Positions 1-8,881 of a stretch of 64,000 nt of DNA are shown here, one piece after another. Source of the DNA: Moritella sp. F3 (GTDB lineage: Bacteria > Pseudomonadota > Gammaproteobacteria > Enterobacterales > Moritellaceae); the NCBI RefSeq assembly GCF_015082335.1, contig NZ_BLRL01000006.1:163933-227932 (forward strand), given 5' to 3'. Made by a program: the position numbers and the translations under genes. The first letter of the stretch is position 1. Each line of letters begins with the position of its first letter. The notes under the pieces were generated by a model. The model saw only the letters and a list, made by a program, of their open reading frames with translations. It did no database searches and was not told the origin of the DNA.

Positions 1-116
1 AGTAAAATGTCCGGAACCAAAATGGCAGGTGCTTTAAAATATGTGCTCTGGCATTCGGAGTAAAATGTCCGGAACCAAAAAGGCAGGTGCTTTAAAATTT
101 GTGCTCTGGCATTCGG
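1..116. repeat. Two tandem copies of a 58 bp repeat at the window edge
   Basis: Positions 1-58 and 59-116 are the same sequence with two mismatches; each copy starts AGTAAAATGTCCGGAACC and ends GGCATTCGG. The array may continue upstream of the window. Tandem terminal repeats of this size occur at the ends of some insertion sequences, but I do not recognise this one and see no transposase. Confidence 0.85.
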
Positions 117-637
117 AGTAAACCTTGGATCGGCTGTGGATCTGTAATGATCTGGAATGGATCGTTGTACGATCGTGATATAATTTAGTAACTATCTCGA
201 CTGCAGTGTTTTTCTTTAAAGGTAATTGTTAAGTTATTAATTATTTATCATTATTTCGTTTAATTATATAAATATGACTACACACTAAAAATACTAGGAT
301 CTTTATATGACCATATTAAAGATTCACGCTATCGCACACTGTTAAAAAAATTATGATATATTAATTTAGTCATCGATTAAGATGATTCAAACTGGTCCTT
401 ATAGTGGTGACCGAAACCACTTGGCTTTTGTGGGTATATTATCCGCGCTGCGCGTCGCAGAGAAACGGCGACTAATAAACATCTCGACTTTCAAAAAATA
501 CAAGACATCAATATTACAAACCCTCTACTACGCTGGCCTAGAAATAGGCCGGTAAATCTCGAAATTCAGCATATCCACAAATCACCCTCAGACTATTGTA
601 AGATCCCTTCAATCAACATAACGTAGGGTCGTCAACA
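117..637. other. Non-coding stretch before the transfer operon
   Basis: No open frame of note. It holds five GATC sites at 128, 139, 149, 160 and 171, a TATAAT box at 179-184 without a convincing -35, and a perfect hairpin at 535-550 (GGCCTA, GAAA loop, TAGGCC). It probably contains the promoter region of the transfer genes that start at 638. Confidence 0.5.
128..174. promoter_or_regulatory. Five GATC sites phased at one helical turn
   Basis: GATC begins at 128, 139, 149, 160 and 171, so the spacing is 11, 10, 11 and 11 bp, with partly repeated 11-mers of the form GGATCnG. The last two form an inverted repeat, GATCGT-TGT-ACGATC (160-174), that ends just before a TATAAT box at 179. Phased GATC clusters can be bound by Dam- or SeqA-type proteins; a role in controlling the transfer operon is inference. 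Confidence 0.4.
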
Positions 638-1081
638 ATGCGCAAACAAAAGCTAGCAATACCACTGCTTTCTCTGTTCTTACTATCTACTCACTTGTCA
701 GCGGCTTCTAACTCAGAGGTTTTGACTCTATCCCGTTATACCGCGATAGAAGTCAATAGTGAGTTAACTCAACAAAACCCTTTGAAAATGGTTGTCGCAG
801 TTAAATTCCCACCAATGGTGAAGACAACTGGTGCAGCAATCCATTATGTACTAGATGGTTCAGGTTATAAGTTAATTAGTATAAAAAATACTAGCCGCCA
901 CACACGCACTATGTATGAGACGGGGCTAGCGGAAGTCCATCGACAATTTGAATATGTGACTCTTGAAAATATCTTAAAGACGTTAGCTGGAGACGCTTTC
1001 ATCCTCCTTAACGACCCTGTCTCACGACGTCTATCTCTTGAATCGATAATCCCCGCCAATTTAGAAGGAGCAACGCAATGA
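638..1081 (+). CDS. PilL-like conjugative transfer protein, TIGR03748 family
   Basis: 147 aa exported protein. Residues 1-23 form a signal peptide ending LSAA. The rest has the layout of the TIGR03748 (PilL N-terminal) domain found in GI/PFGI-1-type ICEs: a conserved RYT start, a short region around GYKL, VHRQFEYVTL, then LKTLAGDAFILLNDPVSRRLSLE. Family members are periplasmic, secretin-associated components of the transfer apparatus. The gene overlaps the next by 4 bp (ATGA), which suggests translational coupling at the head of the operon. The family call rests on motif recognition only. Confidence 0.75.
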   Translation: MRKQKLAIPLLSLFLLSTHLSAASNSEVLTLSRYTAIEVNSELTQQNPLKMVVAVKFPPMVKTTGAAIHYVLDGSGYKLISIKNTSRHTRTMYETGLAEVHRQFEYVTLENILKTLAGDAFILLNDPVSRRLSLESIIPANLEGATQ

Positions 1082-2046
1082 ACGAACCTAGTTTGACCGA
1101 AAAATTGGAAGCATCAAAAATTGATATGCCAAAAAATCATAATTTGAACGATGAACTGGGGAGTCAAGATTTCGATAATACAACAGTAGAGACAGTATCA
1201 CCTCCAAATGATTCAGGGATAGACGAGGTACCAGCTTCAGTATTCGAAATGAATGATCAAGATGATTTTCATAATCAAATAAATAACAAGGATATTAACG
1301 AGCCCAAAGTTAAACCAAAGAAATCCGCAAATCCTAATATTAAAAAACACGTAATCAAAGCGGCGAAAATGATCGGGCTGGTAGGTACGATTGTTGCCCT
1401 AAGCTATGGTGGTTGGAGCTATTGGGAAAATAGACAAAAACTAACCGTTCAAGAAGATACTCTTAGTAGTGGTCAAATTAATCTTGAAATGAAGTTTAAC
1501 GAACTAGAGGTTAAATTCTTTGACAGCCAGGCTCTAGCTGATGCCGAATTAGCTAAGCTAAAAACAAAATTAGTACAAAATGATAGAAGACTAAACCAAG
1601 AATTTGCTGAAATTACCGACCGTGTTGACGGCTTAGTAAAAGAAATCGAAGATGTTAAGGCAAGCGGAGAATCAAACGATAATGCAATATATGGTCTCAC
1701 AGTAGAAGCAGGCAAGATCAAAAAGCTTTTGGCAGGGATCGAGGATAACATAACAAAATCAAACCAGAGAGCATCAACTACGGCAAAAGTCACAAGTAAA
1801 CGAACAAAGCCGAAGCGAACTAAACCCCGCGGCCCTGTGACAATAAACAACATTAACGGGTACAAACTGTATTCAGTGGACACCGTTTCAGGACGAAACA
1901 AAATCGTACTGATCAAAGGTAATGCTATTCGTATCATTCGAAAGGGTGAGGAGTTCGAAGGATTCAGCGTAAAAAGTTCAAGCCGAGACACGCAAATTGT
2001 ATCGCTACTTAAAAACTCAAGAACTTACAAATTAACAGCAGGGTAG
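1078..2046 (+). CDS. Inner-membrane coiled-coil protein of the transfer region
   Basis: 322 aa. An acidic, Asn-rich cytoplasmic N-terminus (about 1-90) is followed by one membrane segment (about 95-115, MIGLVGTIVALSYGGWSYW) and a long heptad-like coiled coil (about 118-230). Then come a basic linker (KRTKPKRTKPRG) and a compact C-terminal domain of about 65 aa with NGYKLYSV. The topology suits a bitopic protein reaching across the periplasm to the preceding PilL-like partner. The gene starts inside the stop of the gene before it and ends 4 bp before the lipoprotein gene. I recognise no named family. Confidence 0.65.
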   Translation: MNEPSLTEKLEASKIDMPKNHNLNDELGSQDFDNTTVETVSPPNDSGIDEVPASVFEMNDQDDFHNQINNKDINEPKVKPKKSANPNIKKHVIKAAKMIGLVGTIVALSYGGWSYWENRQKLTVQEDTLSSGQINLEMKFNELEVKFFDSQALADAELAKLKTKLVQNDRRLNQEFAEITDRVDGLVKEIEDVKASGESNDNAIYGLTVEAGKIKKLLAGIEDNITKSNQRASTTAKVTSKRTKPKRTKPRGPVTINNINGYKLYSVDTVSGRNKIVLIKGNAIRIIRKGEEFEGFSVKSSSRDTQIVSLLKNSRTYKLTAG

Positions 2047-2050
2047 CCAT

Positions 2051-2281
2051 ATGAAAATTTTTCTTAAAATTACATCGGTCTTAATCTTCACTTCACTGCT
2101 TGGTGCATGTTCAAACCACCAGCCGCAACCCCAAAGTCAAAACATTGTGAAGACTAATCAACTAGAAACCTGTGACCTAACGTTGTTGGGAAGTGGTAAA
2201 ACATATTGGGCGTCAATGGACGGGACTAACAAAGTAATTTTGTCATCGAGTGGGGCTGTTCAATGCAAATTCCTAAATTAG
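2051..2281 (+). CDS. Small lipoprotein of the transfer operon
   Basis: 76 aa. A type II signal peptide ends in the lipobox LLGAC with the acylated cysteine at residue 20, followed by a Gln/Pro-rich tether and two more cysteines (ETCDLTLL and AVQCKFLN) that could pair. It sits between the coiled-coil protein and the TIGR03759 gene, whose start codon lies 19 bp before this gene ends. Its position resembles that of small lipoproteins near secretion channels; the function is not recognised. Confidence 0.7.
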   Translation: MKIFLKITSVLIFTSLLGACSNHQPQPQSQNIVKTNQLETCDLTLLGSGKTYWASMDGTNKVILSSSGAVQCKFLN

Positions 2282-3168
2282 CCCCACGCTCACTAATTTT
2301 ATTATCTCTGGCTGCAAGTGTCGCTGTAGGGGGGGCTCATGCTGCGCCTGTACCAAGCATTGAGCCATCCACCAGCTCAAAACAATCAAGCAACCAAGGT
2401 CGAAGTGAATACATCTCAAGCGAGTTGCAGCGAACGATAGAATCGGCAGGCAGTGCAAAGGAAGTTTATCGTAGTATTGAAACCTTAACCGCACTAGATA
2501 AAATCCAAGCCAAGAACTGGGGTGTGACCGAATCTGACTGGGTTAAATACAAAACAATCATGGCAACAACTCCTCGCGGTAATTGGTCACCTAACTTAGA
2601 CCCTATCGTCACACTAGGCACTGAAGCAAAAACTGAAGAAGAGCGAACTAGATTTGCGAAGTTACTTTATGACACGGAGATTGAGCGACAAGATAAAGAA
2701 ATTGATTTTAATTACGCAGTCGTAAAGTACCACTGCCGTGTAGCACCACAGAGTAATCTGTGCAAAACGAGCGAACAGTTACGTCGAGAGACACTGATCG
2801 AAGCAGAAAAACAAATTGCGCAAGCTGAGATTAACGAAAGAACACCGCGGAAACTAGATAACTGGTCACCAATTCGTTATAGCCTTTTTGTTGATGTAAG
2901 TACTCCGTGTGATGCAAGCTGTAAGCAGTATCTTTCCGATACCACAAGTACACTGCCATACCTGGACATAACCATATCCAACGCGGGTAAGAGTGGAATG
3001 CAAGAATTTATTGAACGCTACAAGATTAGTCAGCATGATCTTAATGTAGAGAACGTTACTGTAACGCGTGGGTTTAGACCAGAATACTTAACCGAGGCGC
3101 TCCCTGTTGTCTATAAGGTGATTGATGGAGCTATTTGGGGTCGTGTTGAAAGACGTGAAGTACAGTAG
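2263..3168 (+). CDS. Integrating conjugative element protein, TIGR03759 (PFL_4693) family
   Basis: 301 aa periplasmic protein. A signal peptide covers residues 1-28 (ending AHA). The mature part has paired cysteines (HCRVAPQSNLC, later PCDASC) and a conserved C-terminal block (FVDVSTPCDASCKQYL, then a glycine and phenylalanine-rich stretch with QEFIERY) that I recognise from TIGR03759 proteins of PFGI-1-type ICEs. In that family the next genes are a transglycosylase, TIGR03765, TraD and TIGR03747, exactly the order seen here. The precise biochemical role is unknown. Confidence 0.85.
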   Translation: MQIPKLAPRSLILLSLAASVAVGGAHAAPVPSIEPSTSSKQSSNQGRSEYISSELQRTIESAGSAKEVYRSIETLTALDKIQAKNWGVTESDWVKYKTIMATTPRGNWSPNLDPIVTLGTEAKTEEERTRFAKLLYDTEIERQDKEIDFNYAVVKYHCRVAPQSNLCKTSEQLRRETLIEAEKQIAQAEINERTPRKLDNWSPIRYSLFVDVSTPCDASCKQYLSDTTSTLPYLDITISNAGKSGMQEFIERYKISQHDLNVENVTVTRGFRPEYLTEALPVVYKVIDGAIWGRVERREVQ

Positions 3169-3178
3169 GGGGGAAGTA

Positions 3179-3706
3179 TTGAGTTCGTTATTTGCTTTGC
3201 TGTTTTTTATACAGACCGCGAATATAGCTCACGCTGCAACTTATCCACCTGAGCCACCAGCATACAAGCAGTTATCGGATAAGTATGGTTTGCCGAAGAA
3301 GCTGCTTTACGCAATAGCGATTAACGAGTCTCAGGTAAAAACCAATAAGCGTAATGTAACTCCGTGGCCTTGGGTAATACGGTGGAACAAGGAGGACAAG
3401 GGACGTTACTACAGAACGAAAGTAGAAGCAGTTGCATTCGCAGAAAAACTATTAAGTGATGGTTTTAAGAATTTTGACGTTGGTATAGCGCAAGTTAATT
3501 ACAAATGGCATGGGCATGAGTTTAAGTCCCTATCCCAAATGATGAGCCCCCGAAGTAATTTAGATTACGCAGCGAGGCTTATCAAAGGGTTTTATGATGG
3601 TGGTGATGATTGGTGGGTTAGCGCAGGTCGCTATCATGCGCCATATAACAAGCCGTTAGCCAAAGGCTACTCTAAACGCGTATATAAGATTTACAAGGAT
3701 TTGTGA
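3179..3706 (+). CDS. Lytic transglycosylase of the conjugation system
   Basis: Cleaves peptidoglycan to let the transfer channel through the wall. The SLT fold is visible: a catalytic Glu in AIAINESQVK, the FDVGIAQVN block and the C-terminal AGRYHAPYN motif. I place the start at a TTG (3179) because it lies four bases after a GGGGGGAAG ribosome site and gives a clean signal peptide ending IAHA. The frame is open to an ATG at 3122 inside the previous gene, which would add 19 residues. About 176 aa. Confidence 0.85.
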   Translation: MSSLFALLFFIQTANIAHAATYPPEPPAYKQLSDKYGLPKKLLYAIAINESQVKTNKRNVTPWPWVIRWNKEDKGRYYRTKVEAVAFAEKLLSDGFKNFDVGIAQVNYKWHGHEFKSLSQMMSPRSNLDYAARLIKGFYDGGDDWWVSAGRYHAPYNKPLAKGYSKRVYKIYKDL

Positions 3707-3710
3707 CGGC

Positions 3711-4436
3711 ATGAATAAATTAACATTGATCGCAATAGGATTGAGCATTCTTCCAATTATCTCAGTAGCAAAAGTGAATGAATCAACTGCGTACACGAAA
3801 AGTATTAACACCAAGAGTGGCATAGGTAAAACTCAAAGTGTCACTCATGAATTTGTTAAAAGAAGTGGACTATCTGAAGAGCAGTTACTTGAAATGCAAG
3901 CTAACGTGCTGCGTGAGGTTGATACGGTTGTGTTGAAAGACGCTGATAACCTGACTCCAATATCATATTTCTTTAACACTAGCGATCCTAAAGAGAAGTT
4001 TGGTAACTCACTCCGCGAGCAAATCATCTCCCAATGGGAAGATGGTATCAAGAAGATGGAGAATGAGAAGCCTGAGTCGAAAGAAGCGTATGCACGGATG
4101 ATGAGAGATCAAATGTTTCCTGTAGTGCCAGAAAAATTAAGGTCGATGTACCTTATGGTACCGGTGATAAAAGACTTACCGCAGATCCAACGTCCACTTT
4201 TTATCATCGGTGACAACCAGGCATCGTTAGATTGGTTGGTAAACAACAAGGAAGAGTTGGTTAGATACGGTGCTGAAGGGGTTTTAACTAAGGTTGATAC
4301 ATACGAGTCTTTCCAGCGTATACAGGAGATGGCTTTACCACTTCGTCTGCAACCGGTTAACGCTGATTTTCTTTTTCATGAGTTTGGTGTAAATGGCTAT
4401 CCGCTATTGCTCACCAGGGAAGGTTTTTTCCAGTAG
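3711..4436 (+). CDS. Integrating conjugative element protein, TIGR03765 (PFL_4695) family
   Basis: 241 aa with a signal peptide (about 1-20, ending SVA). The C-terminal half carries the family pattern: RPLFIIGDNQASLDWL, then LQPVNADFLFHEFGVNGYPLLL, resembling a thioredoxin-like layout without a CxxC. It starts 4 bp after the transglycosylase stop and precedes TraD, as in other GI-type elements. Likely a periplasmic transfer factor. Confidence 0.85.
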   Translation: MNKLTLIAIGLSILPIISVAKVNESTAYTKSINTKSGIGKTQSVTHEFVKRSGLSEEQLLEMQANVLREVDTVVLKDADNLTPISYFFNTSDPKEKFGNSLREQIISQWEDGIKKMENEKPESKEAYARMMRDQMFPVVPEKLRSMYLMVPVIKDLPQIQRPLFIIGDNQASLDWLVNNKEELVRYGAEGVLTKVDTYESFQRIQEMALPLRLQPVNADFLFHEFGVNGYPLLLTREGFFQ

Positions 4437-4496
4437 GAATGATGCTAGATGAACAATTTATTAATTATTATCAGTAAAGGAATTGGGGTGTAGGTG

Positions 4497-6725
4497 ATGG
4501 CAGCTGAATATGGCATTGAAAATCTGTTAAGGCCACCTGTGGAGCTGTACTCAGCTACAACTGCGCTTATAGGTGCAGGAGCAATTGCAGGAGCTCCTAG
4601 CGTGTTCATGATAGCCCCGACCACCAGCTATTTGCTTGCGGCGGGATTAACCTGCTTAAGTTTAAAGCGAGCGAGTCAAGGGTATGAGCCATGGCGGTAC
4701 CAAAAGCAGATACGCCGAATGCGTGATTTCAATATGTACTCAAGGGATATACCCGTATCTAACAAAACGACTTGGCTTGGTAAGGGGTTTGAGTGGAAAG
4801 CAATCCATACGCAACGATTGACAGATTTAAAGCTAGCTAAGAATGCCCATTATTTAGATATGGGGACTGCCTACAACGTGGCTCGTAAACTTGAAGATCA
4901 CTTTGAACACAATGAGATCATTACAAAGATACTCAAACCACTAAATTCTCAATCAAGATTTAACCCTGCACGACCTATGCCGCCCACTGGTGGTGATAAG
5001 GCCATACACGCTGTGTCACCGGAAGAGTATGATATCAAGCAACCTCTTGATAATCGGTCAGGCCATACACTGATCGCAGGTACTACACGAGCAGGTAAAA
5101 GTAAGATGTTCGAAGTGCTTATTACTCAGGCTATTCATCGTAAAATTCATACTCAGCCTGGTAAGCCTAAAGACTTTGAGGGGCCAGTTGTTTGTCTTGA
5201 CCCTAAAGGTGATGCGAGCCTAATGACAAGAATGTACATCGAGGCCAAGCGAGCTGGTCGTAAGTTTTATATATTCCACCTAGGCTTCCCTTCAATCAGC
5301 TGTAGATACAATGCTATTGCAGGTAGCTTTGCACGTTTTACAGAAGTTGCGAGTCGAAGTACCGATCAGTTATCGTCAAGTGGTAGCGGTGCAGCATTTA
5401 AAGATTTCGCATGGCGTTTTGTAAATATCATCTCTAATGCAGAGATCGCAATGGGAATAAAACCTACCTTTGAATCCATTCAAGAGTACATTCTTAATAT
5501 CGAGCCTTTGTTCTGTATGTATGCAGAAAGCTATCTGGATAATACAGAGGACCCATCATGGCTTGACGAAATTGAAGATCTAGAGAAAAGGACAAAAAAA
5601 CTACCTCGTAATTTTGATGGGCGAAACATACGTACTTATGCGCTTCATGTTTATTTGACGGAGAAAAAGGTTTTTGACCCTGTAGTACGTGGTTTGATGT
5701 CCGCTGTGGCATATGAAAAAGGCTATTTTGATAAAATCACGGCAAGCTTTCTGCCATTACTTGAAAAACTCACTACCGGTGAAATCAGTGATCTACTCTC
5801 ACCAAAAGAAGACCCTAATGATAAACGTCCGATCCTTGATTGGATGAAAGTTGCTAGGCAAAACGCTGTTGTTTATTGTGGTTTCGATGCGATGTCTGAC
5901 CAAGTTGTTTCCGATACAGTAGGTGGGAACATGATTTCAGATTTGGTTAGTACCAGTGGTTACATTTACAAGAACGGTATGGCTGAGGGTTTTGGTGCGT
6001 TAAGTGAAGAAGATAAAAAACCAATTTTTCAATTATTTATAGATGAGGGAGCAGAATTAGCCTCAGAGCGAATAATCCCGATGTTAAATAAAGCAGGCGG
6101 CGCTGGTATCTCACTAACTATGGCAATGCAAGCTAGGGCTGACATGCCAATGAAGACCGGCTCTACGGATATGGCGAATGTTATTTACTCTAACTTTAAT
6201 ACGCTAATCATGTTACGAGTGAAGACGCGTGAGACTGCAGAGTTATTAACAGACCAATTGGGAGAAGTTTACATACACAGTCTTATGCGGATGTCAGGTG
6301 CGAATGATTCCTCCGATGTAGATAACAAGATCCACTTTACGTCAGGTAGTCAGGATAGGCAGTCTTCTGAAAAGGTTCCGTTACTAACACCGGACAACAT
6401 TATTAACCAACCTAAAGGGCAAGCCTTCGCACTAGTTGATGGAGCGACATTGTACCATATCCGTATTCCGTTACTTAAAGATGAACCTCATGAGTTACCA
6501 CCATCGTTAGCGAAATTGCGAAGTCTAATGGCTGACCGTTACAAAACGGGTGAAGGCTGGTGGAAAACGTCAGAGTTCACACAAGATACACTTCTTGATG
6601 AACGTATGCCTGAGAGTTCGAATGATGACTTTGATAGTAGTATCGTCTCGCATAATCCAGATGAAAATTTGGATAGGGATGGTGAGTATGAATCATTGAT
6701 TGAAAATATAAGTAACGGGGAGTGA
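4497..6725 (+). CDS. traD: Conjugative coupling factor TraD, SXT/TOL subfamily
   Basis: 742 aa type IV coupling ATPase that brings the relaxosome to the secretion channel. Hydrophobic segments lie near residues 20-60. Walker A is GTTRAGKS (about residue 196) and Walker B is FQLFIDEGAEL (about 510). Between them lies an all-helical region (about 305-425) that reappears as a separate protein in the next gene. The ATG at 4497 follows GGGGTGTAGGTG; the GTG at 4494 is also possible. The C-terminal tail is acidic. Confidence 0.95.
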   Translation: MAAEYGIENLLRPPVELYSATTALIGAGAIAGAPSVFMIAPTTSYLLAAGLTCLSLKRASQGYEPWRYQKQIRRMRDFNMYSRDIPVSNKTTWLGKGFEWKAIHTQRLTDLKLAKNAHYLDMGTAYNVARKLEDHFEHNEIITKILKPLNSQSRFNPARPMPPTGGDKAIHAVSPEEYDIKQPLDNRSGHTLIAGTTRAGKSKMFEVLITQAIHRKIHTQPGKPKDFEGPVVCLDPKGDASLMTRMYIEAKRAGRKFYIFHLGFPSISCRYNAIAGSFARFTEVASRSTDQLSSSGSGAAFKDFAWRFVNIISNAEIAMGIKPTFESIQEYILNIEPLFCMYAESYLDNTEDPSWLDEIEDLEKRTKKLPRNFDGRNIRTYALHVYLTEKKVFDPVVRGLMSAVAYEKGYFDKITASFLPLLEKLTTGEISDLLSPKEDPNDKRPILDWMKVARQNAVVYCGFDAMSDQVVSDTVGGNMISDLVSTSGYIYKNGMAEGFGALSEEDKKPIFQLFIDEGAELASERIIPMLNKAGGAGISLTMAMQARADMPMKTGSTDMANVIYSNFNTLIMLRVKTRETAELLTDQLGEVYIHSLMRMSGANDSSDVDNKIHFTSGSQDRQSSEKVPLLTPDNIINQPKGQAFALVDGATLYHIRIPLLKDEPHELPPSLAKLRSLMADRYKTGEGWWKTSEFTQDTLLDERMPESSNDDFDSSIVSHNPDENLDRDGEYESLIENISNGE

Positions 6726-6733
6726 TTAAGAAT

Positions 6734-7309
6734 ATGGATAACAAAATTGACATTATTGACACCGTAAATTCAAAGGAAATAACTATGAGCAGCGAAAGTA
6801 ACTTGATTAACAACAGCAGTTTGAATGTAAGTGGTACGGAAATCGAGGCCGCGGTTGTAGTGGGTAGCGGTAGTAATTCAAATGTAGGGGTAGATCATCC
6901 GTTTAAAGGATTCTCAAGTCAACTTATCGGTACCATTGCAGATGCAGAAATTGCAATGGGGAGCACGCCGACATCAAAGTCTATCGCAAATCATGTTGCT
7001 AACATTGAGCCATTATTTTGTGCTTATGCAGAGTTCTGCTTGAATAAGGAGTTTGGTAAAGAATGGCAAGCTGACTTTGAAGCCACTAAAGACGACATTG
7101 GAACAATACCGCGGAGCTTTAGTGATAGAACTGAGCACACAATCGCGCTTTATACGTTCTTAAGTTCCCGTGCCCAGGCAGACCTAATGCTCAAAGACTT
7201 ACTGAATATAATGGCGTATGACCAGAGTTATTTAAACCAAATTACTTCAGTGCTTACAGCTAAGTCATATGATTCATTAATTGAAAGTTTAAATTTAGTG
7301 GGCGAGTGA
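6734..7309 (+). CDS. Free-standing paralogue of the TraD helical insertion domain
   Basis: About 191 aa with no Walker motif. After a Ser/Asn-rich N-terminus, residues from about 65 on match TraD residues about 305-425: both share AEIAMG, a short gap, then NIEPLFC, YAE, an Arg-rich step and YL/F..ITS. It is therefore a partial duplication of TraD made into a separate protein, encoded directly after traD and 1 bp before the TIGR03747 gene. It could bind TraD or a TraD partner, acting as a regulator or adaptor; this is inference. A GTG at 6722 is an alternative start. Confidence 0.7.
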   Translation: MDNKIDIIDTVNSKEITMSSESNLINNSSLNVSGTEIEAAVVVGSGSNSNVGVDHPFKGFSSQLIGTIADAEIAMGSTPTSKSIANHVANIEPLFCAYAEFCLNKEFGKEWQADFEATKDDIGTIPRSFSDRTEHTIALYTFLSSRAQADLMLKDLLNIMAYDQSYLNQITSVLTAKSYDSLIESLNLVGE

Positions 7310-7310
7310 T

Positions 7311-8024
7311 ATGGCGAACGATGCAGTTACAGACAAACGGCTAACTATCATTGATTTCATCACGCAGTCAATACTTGTGCTTATGTTTAGTCTGATGATG
7401 AGCATCATCATTGAATGGTGTGGCATGGCTTACTATTGGGACCACAGTAGTAGTCACGCCCTGCAAACACTTGAAGGGGATTTGGGTTACATCAATGATG
7501 ACTTTACAGAGGAAAATATACTTGGGTATAGGCCAATAGATATTATTGATTATTTTTACTCGACATTTCATCAACCGAATGAGGATGGCAGTCCGTCGTT
7601 AGTAACTCGCTTTGTCCAAACGGTCACTCAATCTGACTACGATGGCGGCCTACTTGGGTCACTTACAAACTCAACGGGAGTGGGTGTAAAAGAATATATA
7701 TTGGCTGCATTGTATGTGATGTTGTCGTTTGTGTTGAGACTGGCTATTTTGACGTTAAGTATTCCACTTGTACTTGTGGTGGTCACAGTTGGTCTTGTCG
7801 ATGGATTGGTGTTTCGAGATTTAAGACGATGGCAGAACGGCCAGGAGAGTGCGTTTAAATACCACTATGGCAAGAAAATGCTTTTGCCGAGTTTATTTTT
7901 TAGTTGGTTTTTATATCTCAGCATCCCCTTTTCGATCAATCCGTCATTTGTTATTGTGCCGATGGCAATAATTAGCGCTTACATTGCAAGGGAGACTGCC
8001 CACTGGTTTAAGAAGTACTTGTAG
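7311..8024 (+). CDS. Integrating conjugative element membrane protein, TIGR03747 (PFL_4697) family
   Basis: 237 aa. Hydrophobic segments lie at about 17-40, 130-165 and 185-225. The family features are an N-terminal membrane segment ending in SIIIEWCGM, a loop with YSTFHQ, and the conserved VGLVDGLVFRDLRRWQNGQES block. It follows traD in GI-type ICEs and is an inner-membrane partner of the transfer apparatus. It ends the recognisable transfer operon of this window. Confidence 0.85.
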   Translation: MANDAVTDKRLTIIDFITQSILVLMFSLMMSIIIEWCGMAYYWDHSSSHALQTLEGDLGYINDDFTEENILGYRPIDIIDYFYSTFHQPNEDGSPSLVTRFVQTVTQSDYDGGLLGSLTNSTGVGVKEYILAALYVMLSFVLRLAILTLSIPLVLVVVTVGLVDGLVFRDLRRWQNGQESAFKYHYGKKMLLPSLFFSWFLYLSIPFSINPSFVIVPMAIISAYIARETAHWFKKYL

Positions 8025-8030
8025 GACGTA

Positions 8031-8073
8031 CACCCCTACACTTTTTATGCCCACCAGCTGCCGCCTAGGGGTG
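8031..8073 (+). terminator. Hairpin after the transfer operon, with Chi in the loop
   Basis: CACCCCTA (8031-8038) pairs perfectly with TAGGGGTG (8066-8073), seven bases after the last transfer gene. The loop contains a Chi octamer in the CCACCAGC orientation (8051-8058). No T-run follows, so termination is likely rather than certain. Confidence 0.45.
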
Positions 8074-8232
8074 TTAAAACGCCTTTGCGTGGCACGGCGT
8101 AGGTAGTTATGTTTATAAAAATGTTAGTAGGTGGAGTAAATGAGGCAAGCGGGGCTTACAGGTCAAGCTATATTAATACAGTTTTGAACTGTGAGATAGT
8201 TTGGATGCCAAATGTAATTAGGAACGGGATAT

Positions 8233-8550
8233 ATGAAGACGTTAACTGAAGTGCTAAGCCCGATGCTTGAAGCTGATATCCAATTGGCGTCAAGTAATGT
8301 AAGACGGGCAATGCGCTCGCACTCCATGAGTTGCAACCCTAAAATGTTGTCGCGATCGGAAAGTAAACTGAGAAAGCTTAAGCAATCTAAGTGGGGGGCG
8401 GAGGCATTATTTTCTGAGTTTGATGCAGTTGATCATACACGTACAGAGATGTTAGCTAAATTTGAAATGTATTCTAGTGACTTTGAACGCGCTAACAAGT
8501 ATCTATGTGGCTTGAGCCCGTACATACTAAGTACGCGCTTTCCTGATTAG
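8233..8550 (+). CDS. Small helical protein, family A copy 1
   Basis: 105 aa, basic and probably all-helical, no known domain. It is a clear paralogue of the gene at 12543: both share the N-terminal VL.PMLE, KAMRSHS, LSR.ES.LRKLK, FSEFD and HTRTEML.KF blocks. The two genes are about 4 kb apart in the same array, so the family has duplicated within the element. No leader RNA precedes this copy. Function unknown. Confidence 0.65.
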   Translation: MKTLTEVLSPMLEADIQLASSNVRRAMRSHSMSCNPKMLSRSESKLRKLKQSKWGAEALFSEFDAVDHTRTEMLAKFEMYSSDFERANKYLCGLSPYILSTRFPD

Positions 8551-8881
8551 TTTCAACACGAGGTATTATAAAATCAAAGGCAGGGTCTTAATAACGAATT
8601 GAAATCAACAATCGCCCCATTGGGATTGTTGACCATACAATCATCACAATGAGAACCGTGACGTCGTCACACTATTCTTTTCACGCCATTACTTGATACC
8701 AAATTCTCGCTACTATTAGGGGTGTGATGTGGTTAAGCACTCCCACCCAATAATTATAAAGTAATGCATGATTGGTTGTGAGGGGGTGGCGCCGCATTTT
8801 GTTAGTAGCAATGATTGAGAGTGGTTCTTTAGCCAAGTGAATAGCCATTGCGAATGACAGGTAGATAAAGTATAGTTTGAT
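8551..8881. other. Intergenic: hairpin and palindrome
   Basis: AACAATC and GATTGTT (about 8604-8630) form a hairpin with CCC/GGG inside, a possible end of transcription for the gene before. GTGACGTCGTCAC (8658-8670) is an inverted repeat found twice more in the window (14396 and 33474). The promoter of the next leader lies at 8848-8876. I see no gene. Confidence 0.5.
8848..8876 (+). promoter_or_regulatory. Sigma70 promoter of leader unit 1
   Basis: TTGCGA, 17 bp, TATAGT. The same layout with the same 17 bp spacing precedes all eight full leader copies. The expected transcript start falls at the first bases of the leader's 5' stem. Confidence 0.75.

Noticed and set aside
1..116. End of an insertion sequence
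   Set aside because: Tandem repeats alone do not prove it; no transposase or target duplication is visible in the window.
4448..4492. Fourteen-codon frame MNNLLIIISKGIGV before traD
   Set aside because: Too short to tell from chance; the spacing may simply be the traD leader.
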